DNA from: Desulfurobacterium atlanticum
GTDB taxonomy: Bacteria; Aquificota; Aquificia; Desulfurobacteriales; Desulfurobacteriaceae
DNA length: 64,000 nucleotides
NCBI RefSeq assembly: GCF_900188395.1
Contig: NZ_FZOB01000008.1
Coordinates: forward strand, 14,391-78,390
Direction of reading: 5' to 3'
The notes beneath the pieces are model-generated. The model did not search any database, had not been told where the DNA came from, and worked only from the letters and a program-made list of their open reading frames with translations. Below, in pieces: positions 17,866-26,136 of the stretch (its first letter is position 1; each line of letters opens with the position of its first letter). The position numbers and the translations under genes were made by a program.

Positions 17866-18681
17866 TTACTCTTTGTTTATCTTAACATCAGCATGAACAT
17901 CCATCTGAGGGTATGGAATAGAAATGCCGTTCTTATCAAACTCTTCTTTTATCTTTTCAAGCAGATCACTTCTTACAGACCAGTAATCCTCCTTTTTTAC
18001 CCACGGCCTTATAAATAGATTTATACTGCTGTCGGCAAGTTCTGCAACACCAACAGATGGAGCAGGTTCAGAAAGTATCCTTTCATCCGAGCTAATTATC
18101 TCCATTAACACATCTTTAGCCTTTTTAATATCATCTTCATAACCGATACCTATTGTTAGATCCACCCTCCTTATAGGCTCAAGAGAATAGTTTTTAATGT
18201 TTCCACCTATAATAGATGAATTGGGGACAAATATCACAACATTATCCGGTGTTTTAAGCTTGGTATTAAGGATTCCCAAAACTTCAACTGTTCCAGATGT
18301 TCCTGCAACTTCCACAAAGTCTCCCTTTTTAAACGGCTTAAGAAGAATAAGTAAAATTCCAGCACCGATGTTTGAAATGTTACTCTGAACTGCAAAACCA
18401 ACAGCAAGACCAAAAGCTCCGATAATTGCCGCAAAAGATGTGGTGTTAATCCCTAAAGTCCCAAGAGCAGCAATAATCACAAGAACAAGAAGAACGATAT
18501 AAGCTGTAGTCTCAAGAAACTTTACAAGCGTTTCATCAACCTTTGCCCTTTCAAGAGCCCTTCCAAGGAAAAGACTAATTCTTTTAGATATCCACTTACC
18601 AACTACAAACACAACCAACGCGGAAACTATCTTTACAATCCATGGAATTGCAAGTCCTATGAGTATACCCAGTACATCCAT
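17866..18681 (-). CDS. mscS: small-conductance mechanosensitive channel, MscS family
   Basis: 271 aa, the minimal MscS length. Three hydrophobic helices occupy about 1-120, the last being the glycine/alanine-rich pore helix (AAIIGAFGLAVGFAVQSNISNIGAG). The beta domain follows (KGDFVEVAGTSGTVEVLGI, FVPNSSI) and then the alpha/beta cytoplasmic domain. It releases osmolytes on hypo-osmotic shock. Start placed at ATG 18681, preceded by GGGAGGAAG; the longer in-frame start ten codons upstream would place that site inside the gene. Confidence 0.92.
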   Translation of the reverse strand: MDVLGILIGLAIPWIVKIVSALVVFVVGKWISKRISLFLGRALERAKVDETLVKFLETTAYIVLLVLVIIAALGTLGINTTSFAAIIGAFGLAVGFAVQSNISNIGAGILLILLKPFKKGDFVEVAGTSGTVEVLGILNTKLKTPDNVVIFVPNSSIIGGNIKNYSLEPIRRVDLTIGIGYEDDIKKAKDVLMEIISSDERILSEPAPSVGVAELADSSINLFIRPWVKKEDYWSVRSDLLEKIKEEFDKNGISIPYPQMDVHADVKINKE

Positions 18682-18781
18682 ACTTCCTCCCTCTTTAAAA
18701 TTTATTATCAACTACAAAGGGATTTTATCATAAAATTTCTTAAATTCAGAATTTTAGAATACAAAACGATATCCATTCAAA

Positions 18782-18808
18782 TTTACAAAAGTAAAAATTT
18801 ACTATAAT
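18782..18808 (+). promoter_or_regulatory. candidate promoter for the 18853 gene
   Basis: TATAAT at 18803-18808 with TTTACA at 18782-18787 (15-bp spacer) in the divergent, very AT-rich gap after mscS. Confidence 0.45.
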
Positions 18809-18852
18809 TTACTTAGAGAAATTAAATTTCCAGCAAAGTAAAGGGGAAAAAG

Positions 18853-20178
18853 GTGAGAAAACTTACCATAAGCAGAACCCTAATAAAGATAATCTTCGGC
18901 TTCCTTCTTATATTTTCAGTATCTCTCCCTGCAATAGCTCAACCCAGCAACGTGGAAAATAAAACAGAAAATCCACCAACAATAGAATCAATCATAGGAA
19001 AGCTTGAAACTAAACTTAAAGAAAATGCTCCCTTCTCTGAAATAGAAAACCTAACAAAAGAAACCTTTAGTCTAAAGAGAAAGTCCTCTATCTTTTATAT
19101 TCCAGAAATCAATTTCCTGCTGAATAGACAAGTAGAAAAAATACCTGAATCTCAAACTGCAACCTTCAGAAAAAGAATTCTACAAATGGATACTATTATA
19201 AGCGGACTTACAACTATCCTTACTATCTTTGGGGCTTTTTCCCTGATATATTTTGCTGATAAAGTTTTCTCTTCAGAAATAAAGCGAAATACCGCCATTC
19301 TTATAGGAGCATGCTTAATATTCACAGGACTGCTTTTTCAAGGTTATCTATTCTACGCGGTTTTTGGCATACTTGCAGGAATCGGATTTATATCAAGGAA
19401 CAAAATTCCTTTCTCCATTTTAATGCTAATTATTCTTTCTCTTCATTTAGTAAGCCAAACAGTAAACAAAGCCTTTTTTGAAGCAGCCAATCTACCGAAA
19501 AATCAGCTAATAGATAAACTTAAAAGAGACAATTACTCTCCCTATTTTCTGATATCAAACTCCTCTCTTTCTAAAATTGAAAAAGAGATAGCCACAATGG
19601 CAAACAAGCAAGCTCTACTTTATGAAATAAACATAGACACGTGGAAGAAATTACTTGAAAACAGACTCTCACCTGAGGAAAAAGCAATAATTCTTAACAA
19701 TATCGGTTGTATCCTTTATAAACACGGCAATCTGAAAGAAGCAATTAAATATTTTGAGGAAGCACGTAAAGTGTATCCTACACCGAAAACGTACTACAAC
19801 CTGTTTTTAACATATTCCTCTTTATTTGAACCAGATAAGGCAGACTTTTATTCAAAAAAATTGAAAAATTACAGTTATTTCTTCCAAAAAGAAATACCTC
19901 TTGTAGCTAACATCGGAGATGTTTATAAGATTATCCTCAAAGTAAATATACCTTTCACGTCTATAGTTATAATAATAGCAACATTTCTTATATCCAGTAT
20001 AACTGCAGGAAAATTTATCAAAAAGCTTTCTTTTATAAGCATCAACCCATTTTATAATAACTATCTCCCTGGATACTCCTTATATTATAATAACAATTAC
20101 GGTGGAATTATTTTATTTATTATAAGCATATTTATACTGGAATTGCTTGTGAGGAGCTTATGTTTAATGAACCTGTGA
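18853..20178 (+). CDS. unrecognised membrane protein with a TPR segment
   Basis: 441 aa, no family recognised. A signal peptide is clear (positive N-terminus, hydrophobic stretch at about 10-26, cleavage possible after AIA near 29). A helical exported segment follows to about 110, then several transmembrane helices (about 112-205), then a soluble helical segment whose ILNNIGCILYKHGNLKEAIKYF is a recognisable TPR unit near 285-310, then two more hydrophobic segments (about 360-385 and 415-437). Start is GTG with AGGGG upstream. It overlaps the next gene by 19 bp, so the two are translationally linked. The layout vaguely recalls BatE-like TPR membrane proteins, but no Bat neighbours are present. 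Confidence 0.6.
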   Translation: MRKLTISRTLIKIIFGFLLIFSVSLPAIAQPSNVENKTENPPTIESIIGKLETKLKENAPFSEIENLTKETFSLKRKSSIFYIPEINFLLNRQVEKIPESQTATFRKRILQMDTIISGLTTILTIFGAFSLIYFADKVFSSEIKRNTAILIGACLIFTGLLFQGYLFYAVFGILAGIGFISRNKIPFSILMLIILSLHLVSQTVNKAFFEAANLPKNQLIDKLKRDNYSPYFLISNSSLSKIEKEIATMANKQALLYEINIDTWKKLLENRLSPEEKAIILNNIGCILYKHGNLKEAIKYFEEARKVYPTPKTYYNLFLTYSSLFEPDKADFYSKKLKNYSYFFQKEIPLVANIGDVYKIILKVNIPFTSIVIIIATFLISSITAGKFIKKLSFISINPFYNNYLPGYSLYYNNNYGGIILFIISIFILELLVRSLCLMNL

Positions 20179-20984
20179 AGGGGAAAATAACCGACTTCGA
20201 ACAGTTTTTAAACCTCTTAAAATTTTTAGGAGACGATGTTCTTTTCAAATTAAAATGTGATGACGAAAGTATAGTTTTCTGCTCAAAACAAGGAAAATTT
20301 ATACTTATAAGTGAAGGACAACCTTTATCAGAAATGGAATTTAAAAAGAAATTAACAAATTGGATATTATCTGGAAATAGAAACATAAGTTTTACAATAA
20401 TACCTGCACTTGAAGATTGTCCTGAAGGAACACTTATAGATAAAGATAAAATTATAGAAATCATAGAGGCAGCTAAATATCTAAGACAGATACCGGAAGT
20501 TTTAAATATTAAAATTTTGAATCCTGATAACGTTCCAGAAAAATTGAAAGCATTTGCCAATCAAAAAATACCCAAAAATTTGTTAGTAAATAGCTCTTCA
20601 ATATCACTCATAGACCTCTGTCTTCTTGAGCAAAACGGAGCAATAACAATAGAAAAACCGGGAATATCCAGCAAAATATCCCCTTTAATAGGAGCAATAG
20701 CTGTGTTAATAATTATCATTTCTGGACTATTTTCTCTTCTTCCGTATGAAAGAAAAATGGTAACCCTAACAATAATGGAAAATCTAACAAATACACTAAC
20801 TGCTAAACGAATAATAAACCGTAAAATTCCAGAAAAGTTAAACGTAAAAGATGCATATTTAAACTACATATATTACAAAAATGGCAAACTGATAAGCCCT
20901 GGAATGGACAGAAAACCTGGAACAAAAGATGACATAATCTATAATTTACCAGAGCCAGATTCTCCGCTTTTTGCTATGCCTTAA
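20160..20984 (+). CDS. single-pass membrane protein, PATAN/DUF4388-like N-domain, pseudopilin-like tail
   Basis: 274 aa, not assigned with confidence. Residues about 5-85 (GKITDFEQFLNLLKFLG ... ILSGNRNISFTI) resemble DUF4388/PATAN domains in order of elements. One transmembrane helix lies at about 176-197 (SPLIGAIAVLIIIISGLF). The remaining ~75 residues should be outside the cytoplasm and end with SPGMDRKPGTKDDIIYN, strikingly like the C-terminal Ca2+ loop of type II pseudopilin GspG (SPGPDGKPGTxDDI). It starts inside the preceding gene and is followed 14 bp later by aroK. An envelope function with its partner is likely; nothing more can be said. Confidence 0.6.
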   Translation: MFNEPVKGKITDFEQFLNLLKFLGDDVLFKLKCDDESIVFCSKQGKFILISEGQPLSEMEFKKKLTNWILSGNRNISFTIIPALEDCPEGTLIDKDKIIEIIEAAKYLRQIPEVLNIKILNPDNVPEKLKAFANQKIPKNLLVNSSSISLIDLCLLEQNGAITIEKPGISSKISPLIGAIAVLIIIISGLFSLLPYERKMVTLTIMENLTNTLTAKRIINRKIPEKLNVKDAYLNYIYYKNGKLISPGMDRKPGTKDDIIYNLPEPDSPLFAMP

Positions 20985-20998
20985 AGGAATTAAATGAA

Positions 20999-21511
20999 AT
21001 GAGAATAGCTTTAATAGGATTTATGGGTTGCGGAAAAACAACCATTGGAAAACTCCTTGCAGAAAGGCTTAATTATAAATTTATTGATACTGATTCAGAA
21101 ATTGAAAAGAAAACAGGTTTAACAATCCCTGAAATATTTAAAAAACACGGAGAAAAGTTCTTCAGAGAAAAAGAAAGAGAAGTATTAATTGATATACTTA
21201 AAGAAGATAACATAGTAATCGCCACAGGTGGCGGACTTCCTGCATATAAAGACAACATGGAAGTTTTAAACGAAAATGCATTAACTATCTATCTTGATAC
21301 AGACTTTGAAACTTTATGGAATAGGATAAGCAAAGATAAAAACAGACCTCTTGTAAAAAAGGGAAAAGAATCTATACAGGAACTATACAATTTAAGAAAA
21401 CCTTTTTATAAACTATCCAAGATTATAGTTGCCCAAAAAGAAAATGAATCTCCTGAAAAACTGGCTGAAACAATACTTGAAAAAATTAAAAAAACTCAAC
21501 GAAAGATTTAA
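20999..21511 (+). CDS. aroK: shikimate kinase
   Basis: Phosphorylates shikimate at the 3-OH in the chorismate pathway. 170 aa, standard. Walker A GFMGCGKTT at 7-15, DTDSEIEKKTG with the shikimate-binding Asp, FREKEREVL, the GGGLPAY shikimate loop, and the lid Arg in KNRPLVKKG. The last 26 bp overlap the convergent bioD, so no separate terminator space exists. Confidence 0.94.
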   Translation: MRIALIGFMGCGKTTIGKLLAERLNYKFIDTDSEIEKKTGLTIPEIFKKHGEKFFREKEREVLIDILKEDNIVIATGGGLPAYKDNMEVLNENALTIYLDTDFETLWNRISKDKNRPLVKKGKESIQELYNLRKPFYKLSKIIVAQKENESPEKLAETILEKIKKTQRKI

Positions 21512-22115
21512 AATCCTCTGCGGTCTTAAACTTAAAAACAGGAACATTCAGCAACTCTTTTAAGGTATCAAAATTTGAAATCCTGCTCACATCCTTTCTT
21601 TCATTTTCCTTTCCAAAGTTGTTAAGGAAAACTCCCTTTAAATTTAAATTGTTATATTTGCACACTTCAACTGTTAAAAGAGTATGATTGATCACGCCAA
21701 GCTTATTTAAAGCAACAATAGCTACCTCATCAGCTATTTCTCTTGCAAAGTCAAGAAAAGTATAACTACCGGAAATAGGCACCATTATTCCGCCTGCACC
21801 TTCCACAATAAGCAGCTCCGTTTCACTCTCATACTCTCTTATTTTTTCTTTCAAAAGCCCAATATCTATCTTTCTATTTTCTAAAATCTCTGCCACAGAA
21901 GGAGCCACCGGAGTTTTAAACGAGTAAACAGGCGGTATCTCTTTTCCACACACTTCTGAAATTTTCGTAGCATCTTCACACACAGGGTCGCAACCTGTCT
22001 CAACAGGTTTAAACCCCAAAACATCTTTACCACTTTCTTTAAGTACCTTTAAAAGATTAACGGTAAAAAATGTCTTCCCAACTCCCGTATCTGTACCTGT
22101 TACAAAAAGAATCAC
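21486..22115 (-). CDS. bioD: dethiobiotin synthetase
   Basis: ATP-dependent closure of the ureido ring of dethiobiotin from DAPA and CO2. 209 aa, P-loop fold. Walker A GTDTGVGKTF at 6-15; FKPVETGCDP; VEGAGGIMVPI, the family signature. No other biotin genes are nearby. It begins 4 bp inside the end of the small flagellar gene upstream, so it rides on the flagellar transcript. Confidence 0.92.
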   Translation of the reverse strand: MILFVTGTDTGVGKTFFTVNLLKVLKESGKDVLGFKPVETGCDPVCEDATKISEVCGKEIPPVYSFKTPVAPSVAEILENRKIDIGLLKEKIREYESETELLIVEGAGGIMVPISGSYTFLDFAREIADEVAIVALNKLGVINHTLLTVEVCKYNNLNLKGVFLNNFGKENERKDVSRISNFDTLKELLNVPVFKFKTAEDFKSFVEFF

Positions 22116-22366
22116 TTTAAAAACCTCTTTGCATGTTGCTTTTTATTGAGGATTTCCACTATCTCAAGCTCTTTATTTTTTGCCTTTTCAAGGAAACAAT
22201 TTAGAGTATAAGATACCTTCTTTGCCTCTTCAAGAGATAACGATGAAAAGTCATAATTTAAAAGGTCATTGGAAAGCTCTGTTGCTTTTTTAAAATCCTC
22301 CATTTCAACAGCAATCGCCATTTCAGAAAGAATCTCTTTTAAATCTTTGATTCTATCTCCTCCCAC
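22112..22366 (-). CDS. small helical protein, FliT-like flagellar chaperone candidate
   Basis: 84 aa, almost wholly helical, with heptad-like acidic and leucine residues. The call rests on position (between fliS and bioD, downstream of fliD) and size, where fliT is usual; similarity itself is weak. FliT-type proteins chaperone FliD. The start is uncertain: GTG at 22366 overlaps the end of fliS by 28 bp, but a GGGAGGA site lies just inside the reading frame, so initiation may occur at a later non-standard codon. Confidence 0.55.
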   Translation of the reverse strand: MGGDRIKDLKEILSEMAIAVEMEDFKKATELSNDLLNYDFSSLSLEEAKKVSYTLNCFLEKAKNKELEIVEILNKKQHAKRFLK

Positions 22367-22695
22367 GCACTTTTAAGATTTGCAACAATTTCTATCAAAT
22401 CGTCAAGAAGTTTTACATCGTTTGAAGCGTTCACTTTAACAAGAGAATCCTCTATAAATTCGTAAAGAGCCCTTAAATTTTCAGCTATCTCCCCACCCTT
22501 CTCCATATCAAGAGAAGCGTTTAAAACTCTTATAATATCATGTGCCCTAAGAATACTCTCCACTTTTGTTTTAAGGTCATTTTCTTCAATTGCCAGCTTG
22601 GCATCTTCCATACATAAAATTGCCTTCTCATATAACATTATAACCTTCCGAGCCGGAGATGCTGTTTCAACATCCATTTTAAGATACGGATTCAT
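22339..22695 (-). CDS. fliS: flagellin export chaperone FliS
   Basis: 118 aa four-helix chaperone that binds the C-terminal D0 helix of flagellin in the cytosol. The N-terminal MNPYLKMDVETASPARKVIML matches the FliS pattern (Y..  ..v.TASP..LI.MLY) and LRALYEFIEDSLVKVN matches the late helix. Lies 14 bp downstream of fliD and overlaps the following small gene. Confidence 0.88.
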   Translation of the reverse strand: MNPYLKMDVETASPARKVIMLYEKAILCMEDAKLAIEENDLKTKVESILRAHDIIRVLNASLDMEKGGEIAENLRALYEFIEDSLVKVNASNDVKLLDDLIEIVANLKSAWEEIESKI

Positions 22696-22709
22696 GGTAA
22701 CCTCTTAAA

Positions 22710-24062
22710 CTATTTATTTTGGGTAGATGTGTTTAAAGATGTAAATGTTTGAGCCAATCTTGCCTGAACATCCTGCATTTTAGCCATAAAAAGCTGTGTT
22801 TGTATTAACTGCTTCTTCAAGCTTTCCATCTCTCTTTTTATCATCTCATTTGTAAAGTCTATCTGCTTCTCTATATAATCAATCTGTCTATTATATGCAT
22901 TTTGCTCAGATGTAATTGGCCCTGTTGGCCCTGTTAAATAATCAAGGTAGTCCTGCAAATTATTTTTCAAATCAACAGTAACTGCTTCTTTTATAGCATC
23001 AAAATTGTCATTTAAAGCCTTATCTAAATTCTCACTGTTAAGCGAAATATGGCCTGTATTATCATCTACATCAAAAATTCCGAACTTGGATAAAGGAGCA
23101 AGTTTGGAAAAAATAGTTGACCTAATAGTGCTTAATGTAGTATCACCTGCTAAAACTCCACCTTTACCTGTATTTTGAGATATAAAATCAACTATCTTAT
23201 TGTACGCATCCACTATTGAAGAAAGAGCACTTTTAATTTTTGAATAATCATTAGAAACTGAAACATTTACAGGAGTTGTGGTTAAATCTTTAGCTGTAAT
23301 ACTAAGTCCTGGAACAACATCATTAAATACCCCATTAGGGCTTGTTAATTGAGCACCATAAATTTCTATAATTGCATCCTGTGCTGTTTGAACATGACTT
23401 GATGTATAATTATCTCCAAGCTGGAGAACATCTAAAAGATCTCCACCGCCTATCTCGGTAATAGAAATTGTGTTATCAGCTCCAGTGCTGTTCCCAGAAA
23501 GCAGAAGCCTGTAGTTTGTTCCATCAAAAAAAACCGTTGCCTTTACATCTTCCTGCTGAGAATTTATAGCATCTGCTATCTCCTGTAATGTAGAAGGCGT
23601 ATCTGTTCCTAAATCTGTATCATAGTCTATAGTGGCTACAACACTTCCACCATAAGAAATCTGAAGTGTTCCACCAGTAGTAGCAACTGCTGTATCTAAG
23701 GAAGAAACTCCACTCTGGGAAAGCCATATATCATTTTCTGGAAGCTGAACTACAGATACATCAAAAGAGGTTCCACTATCCACCAATGTCTCATCAGAAA
23801 TTGAAGCTGAAATTTTAGAATCATCAGATACTGCAACCGATTTAGTATCAAAAATTGTATCATCAAAAAGAGGCTCTACTGCAGACTTAAATCCACTTAG
23901 CAAAGAATTAAACTTTCCCAATGCTGAAACTTTAGCCTGTAGAGTTTGCTCTCTAACCTGATACTGTTGTATCTTAATACTTTTAACTGCATACATCTGA
24001 TCAAGAATCTGCTGGTAATCAAAGTTACCCGCCAAATTACTTAAATATAACTCTCCTGCCAT
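22710..24062 (-). CDS. fliD: flagellar filament cap protein FliD (HAP2)
   Basis: 450 aa. FliD caps the growing filament and helps flagellin fold. N-terminal FliD_N region (about 10-105: DYQQILDQMYAVKSIKIQQY) and C-terminal FliD_C region (about 225-445) with helical ends that form the leg domain; YDTDLGTDTPSTLQEIADAI is the typical flagellin-hook IN-like motif. The length is normal. Downstream of flaG by 19 bp in the filament gene block. Confidence 0.92.
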   Translation of the reverse strand: MAGELYLSNLAGNFDYQQILDQMYAVKSIKIQQYQVREQTLQAKVSALGKFNSLLSGFKSAVEPLFDDTIFDTKSVAVSDDSKISASISDETLVDSGTSFDVSVVQLPENDIWLSQSGVSSLDTAVATTGGTLQISYGGSVVATIDYDTDLGTDTPSTLQEIADAINSQQEDVKATVFFDGTNYRLLLSGNSTGADNTISITEIGGGDLLDVLQLGDNYTSSHVQTAQDAIIEIYGAQLTSPNGVFNDVVPGLSITAKDLTTTPVNVSVSNDYSKIKSALSSIVDAYNKIVDFISQNTGKGGVLAGDTTLSTIRSTIFSKLAPLSKFGIFDVDDNTGHISLNSENLDKALNDNFDAIKEAVTVDLKNNLQDYLDYLTGPTGPITSEQNAYNRQIDYIEKQIDFTNEMIKREMESLKKQLIQTQLFMAKMQDVQARLAQTFTSLNTSTQNK

Positions 24063-24081
24063 TTTGGTCTCCTAAATAGCT

Positions 24082-24450
24082 TTACACTTTCTCTCTTAAA
24101 AGCAATCCTGTTATCTCATCAATATACTTTGCAATTTTAAGCATATATTCAGGCGGTATCTGTCTTATAACTTTATTTGTGGTTTTATCTATAACTTTAA
24201 CAACTGGAATTTCTTCATTATCCCCAACTTTTTCAACCTCTATCTTAAGCTGGGTATTTAAAAGAGATATTTTCTTCTGTAAATCCTCAAGAATCTTCTC
24301 AATATCTTTAGGAGATATTTTTTTAAGCTGCTGGTTTTCATTAGACGCGGATGAAGATTTCTGCATCTGCAGATTTGCCTGCTGATTAATTTTCTGAGAT
24401 TCGGTCATCTTTACAGAAACTTGAAGATTGGCAACATTCTTTATTTCCAT
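24082..24450 (-). CDS. flaG: FlaG-like flagellar protein
   Basis: About 122 aa. A low-complexity Gln/Ser/Lys N-terminal half is followed by the FlaG core (DNEEIPVVKVIDKTTNKVIR with QIPPEYMLKIAKYIDEITG), the family signature. FlaG proteins influence filament length; the mechanism is unclear. Start placed at ATG 24450 (MEIKNVANLQ), which has GGGGAAG upstream; ATG 24462 or TTG 24465 would add four or five residues. Sits between flagellin and fliD, the common order. Confidence 0.85.
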   Translation of the reverse strand: MEIKNVANLQVSVKMTESQKINQQANLQMQKSSSASNENQQLKKISPKDIEKILEDLQKKISLLNTQLKIEVEKVGDNEEIPVVKVIDKTTNKVIRQIPPEYMLKIAKYIDEITGLLLREKV

Positions 24451-24498
24451 CTTCTTCCCCATCAATCAAGTTCATATAACTAAATTAAAGCTTTCCTG

Positions 24499-24549
24499 CC
24501 CCTTTTACAACTGCCGAAGCAGCTCTAAAAGGGGCGGGACAACCCGCCC
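24499..24549 (-). terminator. two overlapping hairpins after flagellin
   Basis: Hairpin A: CCCGCCC/GGGCGGG with a 4-nt loop (24532-24549), followed on the minus strand by CTTTT. Hairpin B: CCCCTTTTA (24499-24507) pairs with TAAAAGGGG (24526-24534), enclosing CTGC-TTCG-GCAG with a UUCG tetraloop on the minus strand. The two share the GGGG at 24531-24534 and so are mutually exclusive. Together they probably end or process the flagellin transcript before flaG. Confidence 0.7.
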
Positions 24550-24555
24550 GAATAA

Positions 24556-26061
24556 TTATCTTAGAAGCTGAAGAACCATCTGTGGAAGCTGATTCGCCTG
24601 AGCAAGCATAGCCATACCAGACTGCATAAGAGTCTGCTGTTTTGTAAAGTTTGCCATCTCTTTAGCAAAGTCAACGTTTCTGATACGTGATTCAGCTTCA
24701 GATGTTTGTGTAGCTGCAAAGTCGTTGTTATCAATAATAGCCTGAAGATTTATTTGAATAGAACCAAGATCTGATCTTAAAGAATCCACTTTCTTTATTG
24801 CTCCATTTAATATCTTTAATGCATCCTCTGCAGAAGTATTATTAGTAACATCAATCGCCTGTAAAGAGGTAATATTGAAAGTTCCTGTTGTTATACCTAA
24901 GTCAGCATCAATACCACCCGTAGCACTTATAGTTATAGCTTCTGGTGACTCAAGAGTTATAGTTCCTATAGAATGTATATAACCTGTAGTATTTGTATCA
25001 TCAACTACGGTTGACGTAGCTGCCCCAAACTTGGCAAGATCTATTGACGTATTTCCAGATGTAGCTCCAGGTGAAACGGAAAAATCTAAGTTAAAGGTTC
25101 CTCCATTTTGAGTATAAAGAACAAGTTTTGTCCCTGTTGAATCTGCTTTTGCGAAAACTCCTGTATTATTAGATACTCCATTAATTAGACTTATCATAGC
25201 ATTCAAATCATACCCTTGGCCACTTGCCAAATTTATAGTTGCATTGCCTTCTGGCCCACTAATAGTAATTGTGGCAGAATCATCACTTCCTATAGAAATT
25301 GTTCCAAATTCAACAGTACCTGTAATCTCATTTTTAGCAGTTGCAGTCACTCCTTTTACATTTTCATTAATATTCTGAGCTATCTTAGCAGCATCTAAAT
25401 CATCTCCATCAGCAAAACCTTGAACTACAGATGTTCCATTGATTATTAAATCTTCACCAGAATTAAATTGAGTAGGATCTGAACCTGTATAAGTTCCAGT
25501 ATTAGCAGAAGTAATTAAAGGATTACCATTGTTTGATTTAACCAAAGCTGCACCTAAATCTTGAGGAAGAGCACTAGCTATAGAAATGGAAAGAGTCTGC
25601 CCAGCTCTTGGACCAAAATGAATAACTTTGTCTTGAAATGTCCCATCCAAAAGTTTTATACCGTTAAACTCAGCAGTAGATGCTATTTTTAAAATAGCAT
25701 CTCTCAATTTTTCTATATCTGTTTGTAATGCCGCTCTTGCATTCGGATCATTGGTATCATTTGCAGCCTGTTCAGCTTTTGTGTACATAGCTGTCAATTT
25801 ATCATAGATTTGTGAAAGGGAACTTTCAGCTATCTGAGCTGCAGAAATACCATCCTGGGCATTTCTTGAACCTTGATTTAAAGCTTTAGCAACAAGTCTC
25901 AACTGGTCAGCGATAAAAAGACCAGCAGCATCGTCTTTAGCAGAGTTAATTCTGTAACCTGTAGAAAGTCTCTCTAAAGATGTGTTCAAGTTACGCTCTG
26001 TTTTAAGAAGGTTAACATGTGTAAACTCTGCCTGAAAGTTGTAGTTAATCCTGAGGGACAT
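24556..26061 (-). CDS. fliC: flagellin
   Basis: Filament subunit, 501 aa. Conserved N-terminal D0/D1 (LNTSLERLSTGYRINSAKDD, then GLFIADQLRLVAKALNQGSRN) and C-terminal D1/D0 (SEAESRIRNVDFAKEMANF, then LAQANQLPQMVLQLL) flank a Thr/Ser/Gly-rich variable middle (about 170-400). It is exported by the flagellar type III system, so no signal peptide is expected. It has its own sigma-28 promoter at 26101-26127 and an AGGAGGTGG ribosome site, both signs of very high expression. The usual TLR5-recognition stretch in D1 is not conserved (LTAMYTKAEQ). Confidence 0.96.
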   Translation of the reverse strand: MSLRINYNFQAEFTHVNLLKTERNLNTSLERLSTGYRINSAKDDAAGLFIADQLRLVAKALNQGSRNAQDGISAAQIAESSLSQIYDKLTAMYTKAEQAANDTNDPNARAALQTDIEKLRDAILKIASTAEFNGIKLLDGTFQDKVIHFGPRAGQTLSISIASALPQDLGAALVKSNNGNPLITSANTGTYTGSDPTQFNSGEDLIINGTSVVQGFADGDDLDAAKIAQNINENVKGVTATAKNEITGTVEFGTISIGSDDSATITISGPEGNATINLASGQGYDLNAMISLINGVSNNTGVFAKADSTGTKLVLYTQNGGTFNLDFSVSPGATSGNTSIDLAKFGAATSTVVDDTNTTGYIHSIGTITLESPEAITISATGGIDADLGITTGTFNITSLQAIDVTNNTSAEDALKILNGAIKKVDSLRSDLGSIQINLQAIIDNNDFAATQTSEAESRIRNVDFAKEMANFTKQQTLMQSGMAMLAQANQLPQMVLQLLR

Positions 26062-26100
26062 CGTCCACCTCCTTACTTAGGTTTTAGTTTCTATTTTCCA

Positions 26101-26127
26101 TTATCGGAGAGGTGGGAATTTTTTTTA
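26101..26127 (-). promoter_or_regulatory. sigma-28 (FliA) promoter of flagellin
   Basis: On the minus strand TAAA (26127-26124), exactly 15 nt, then TCCGATAA (26108-26101). The sigma-28 consensus is TAAA-N15-GCCGATAA, so only one base deviates. It lies about 40 bp upstream of the flagellin ATG. Confidence 0.9.
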
Positions 26128-26136
26128 TACCTAAGT

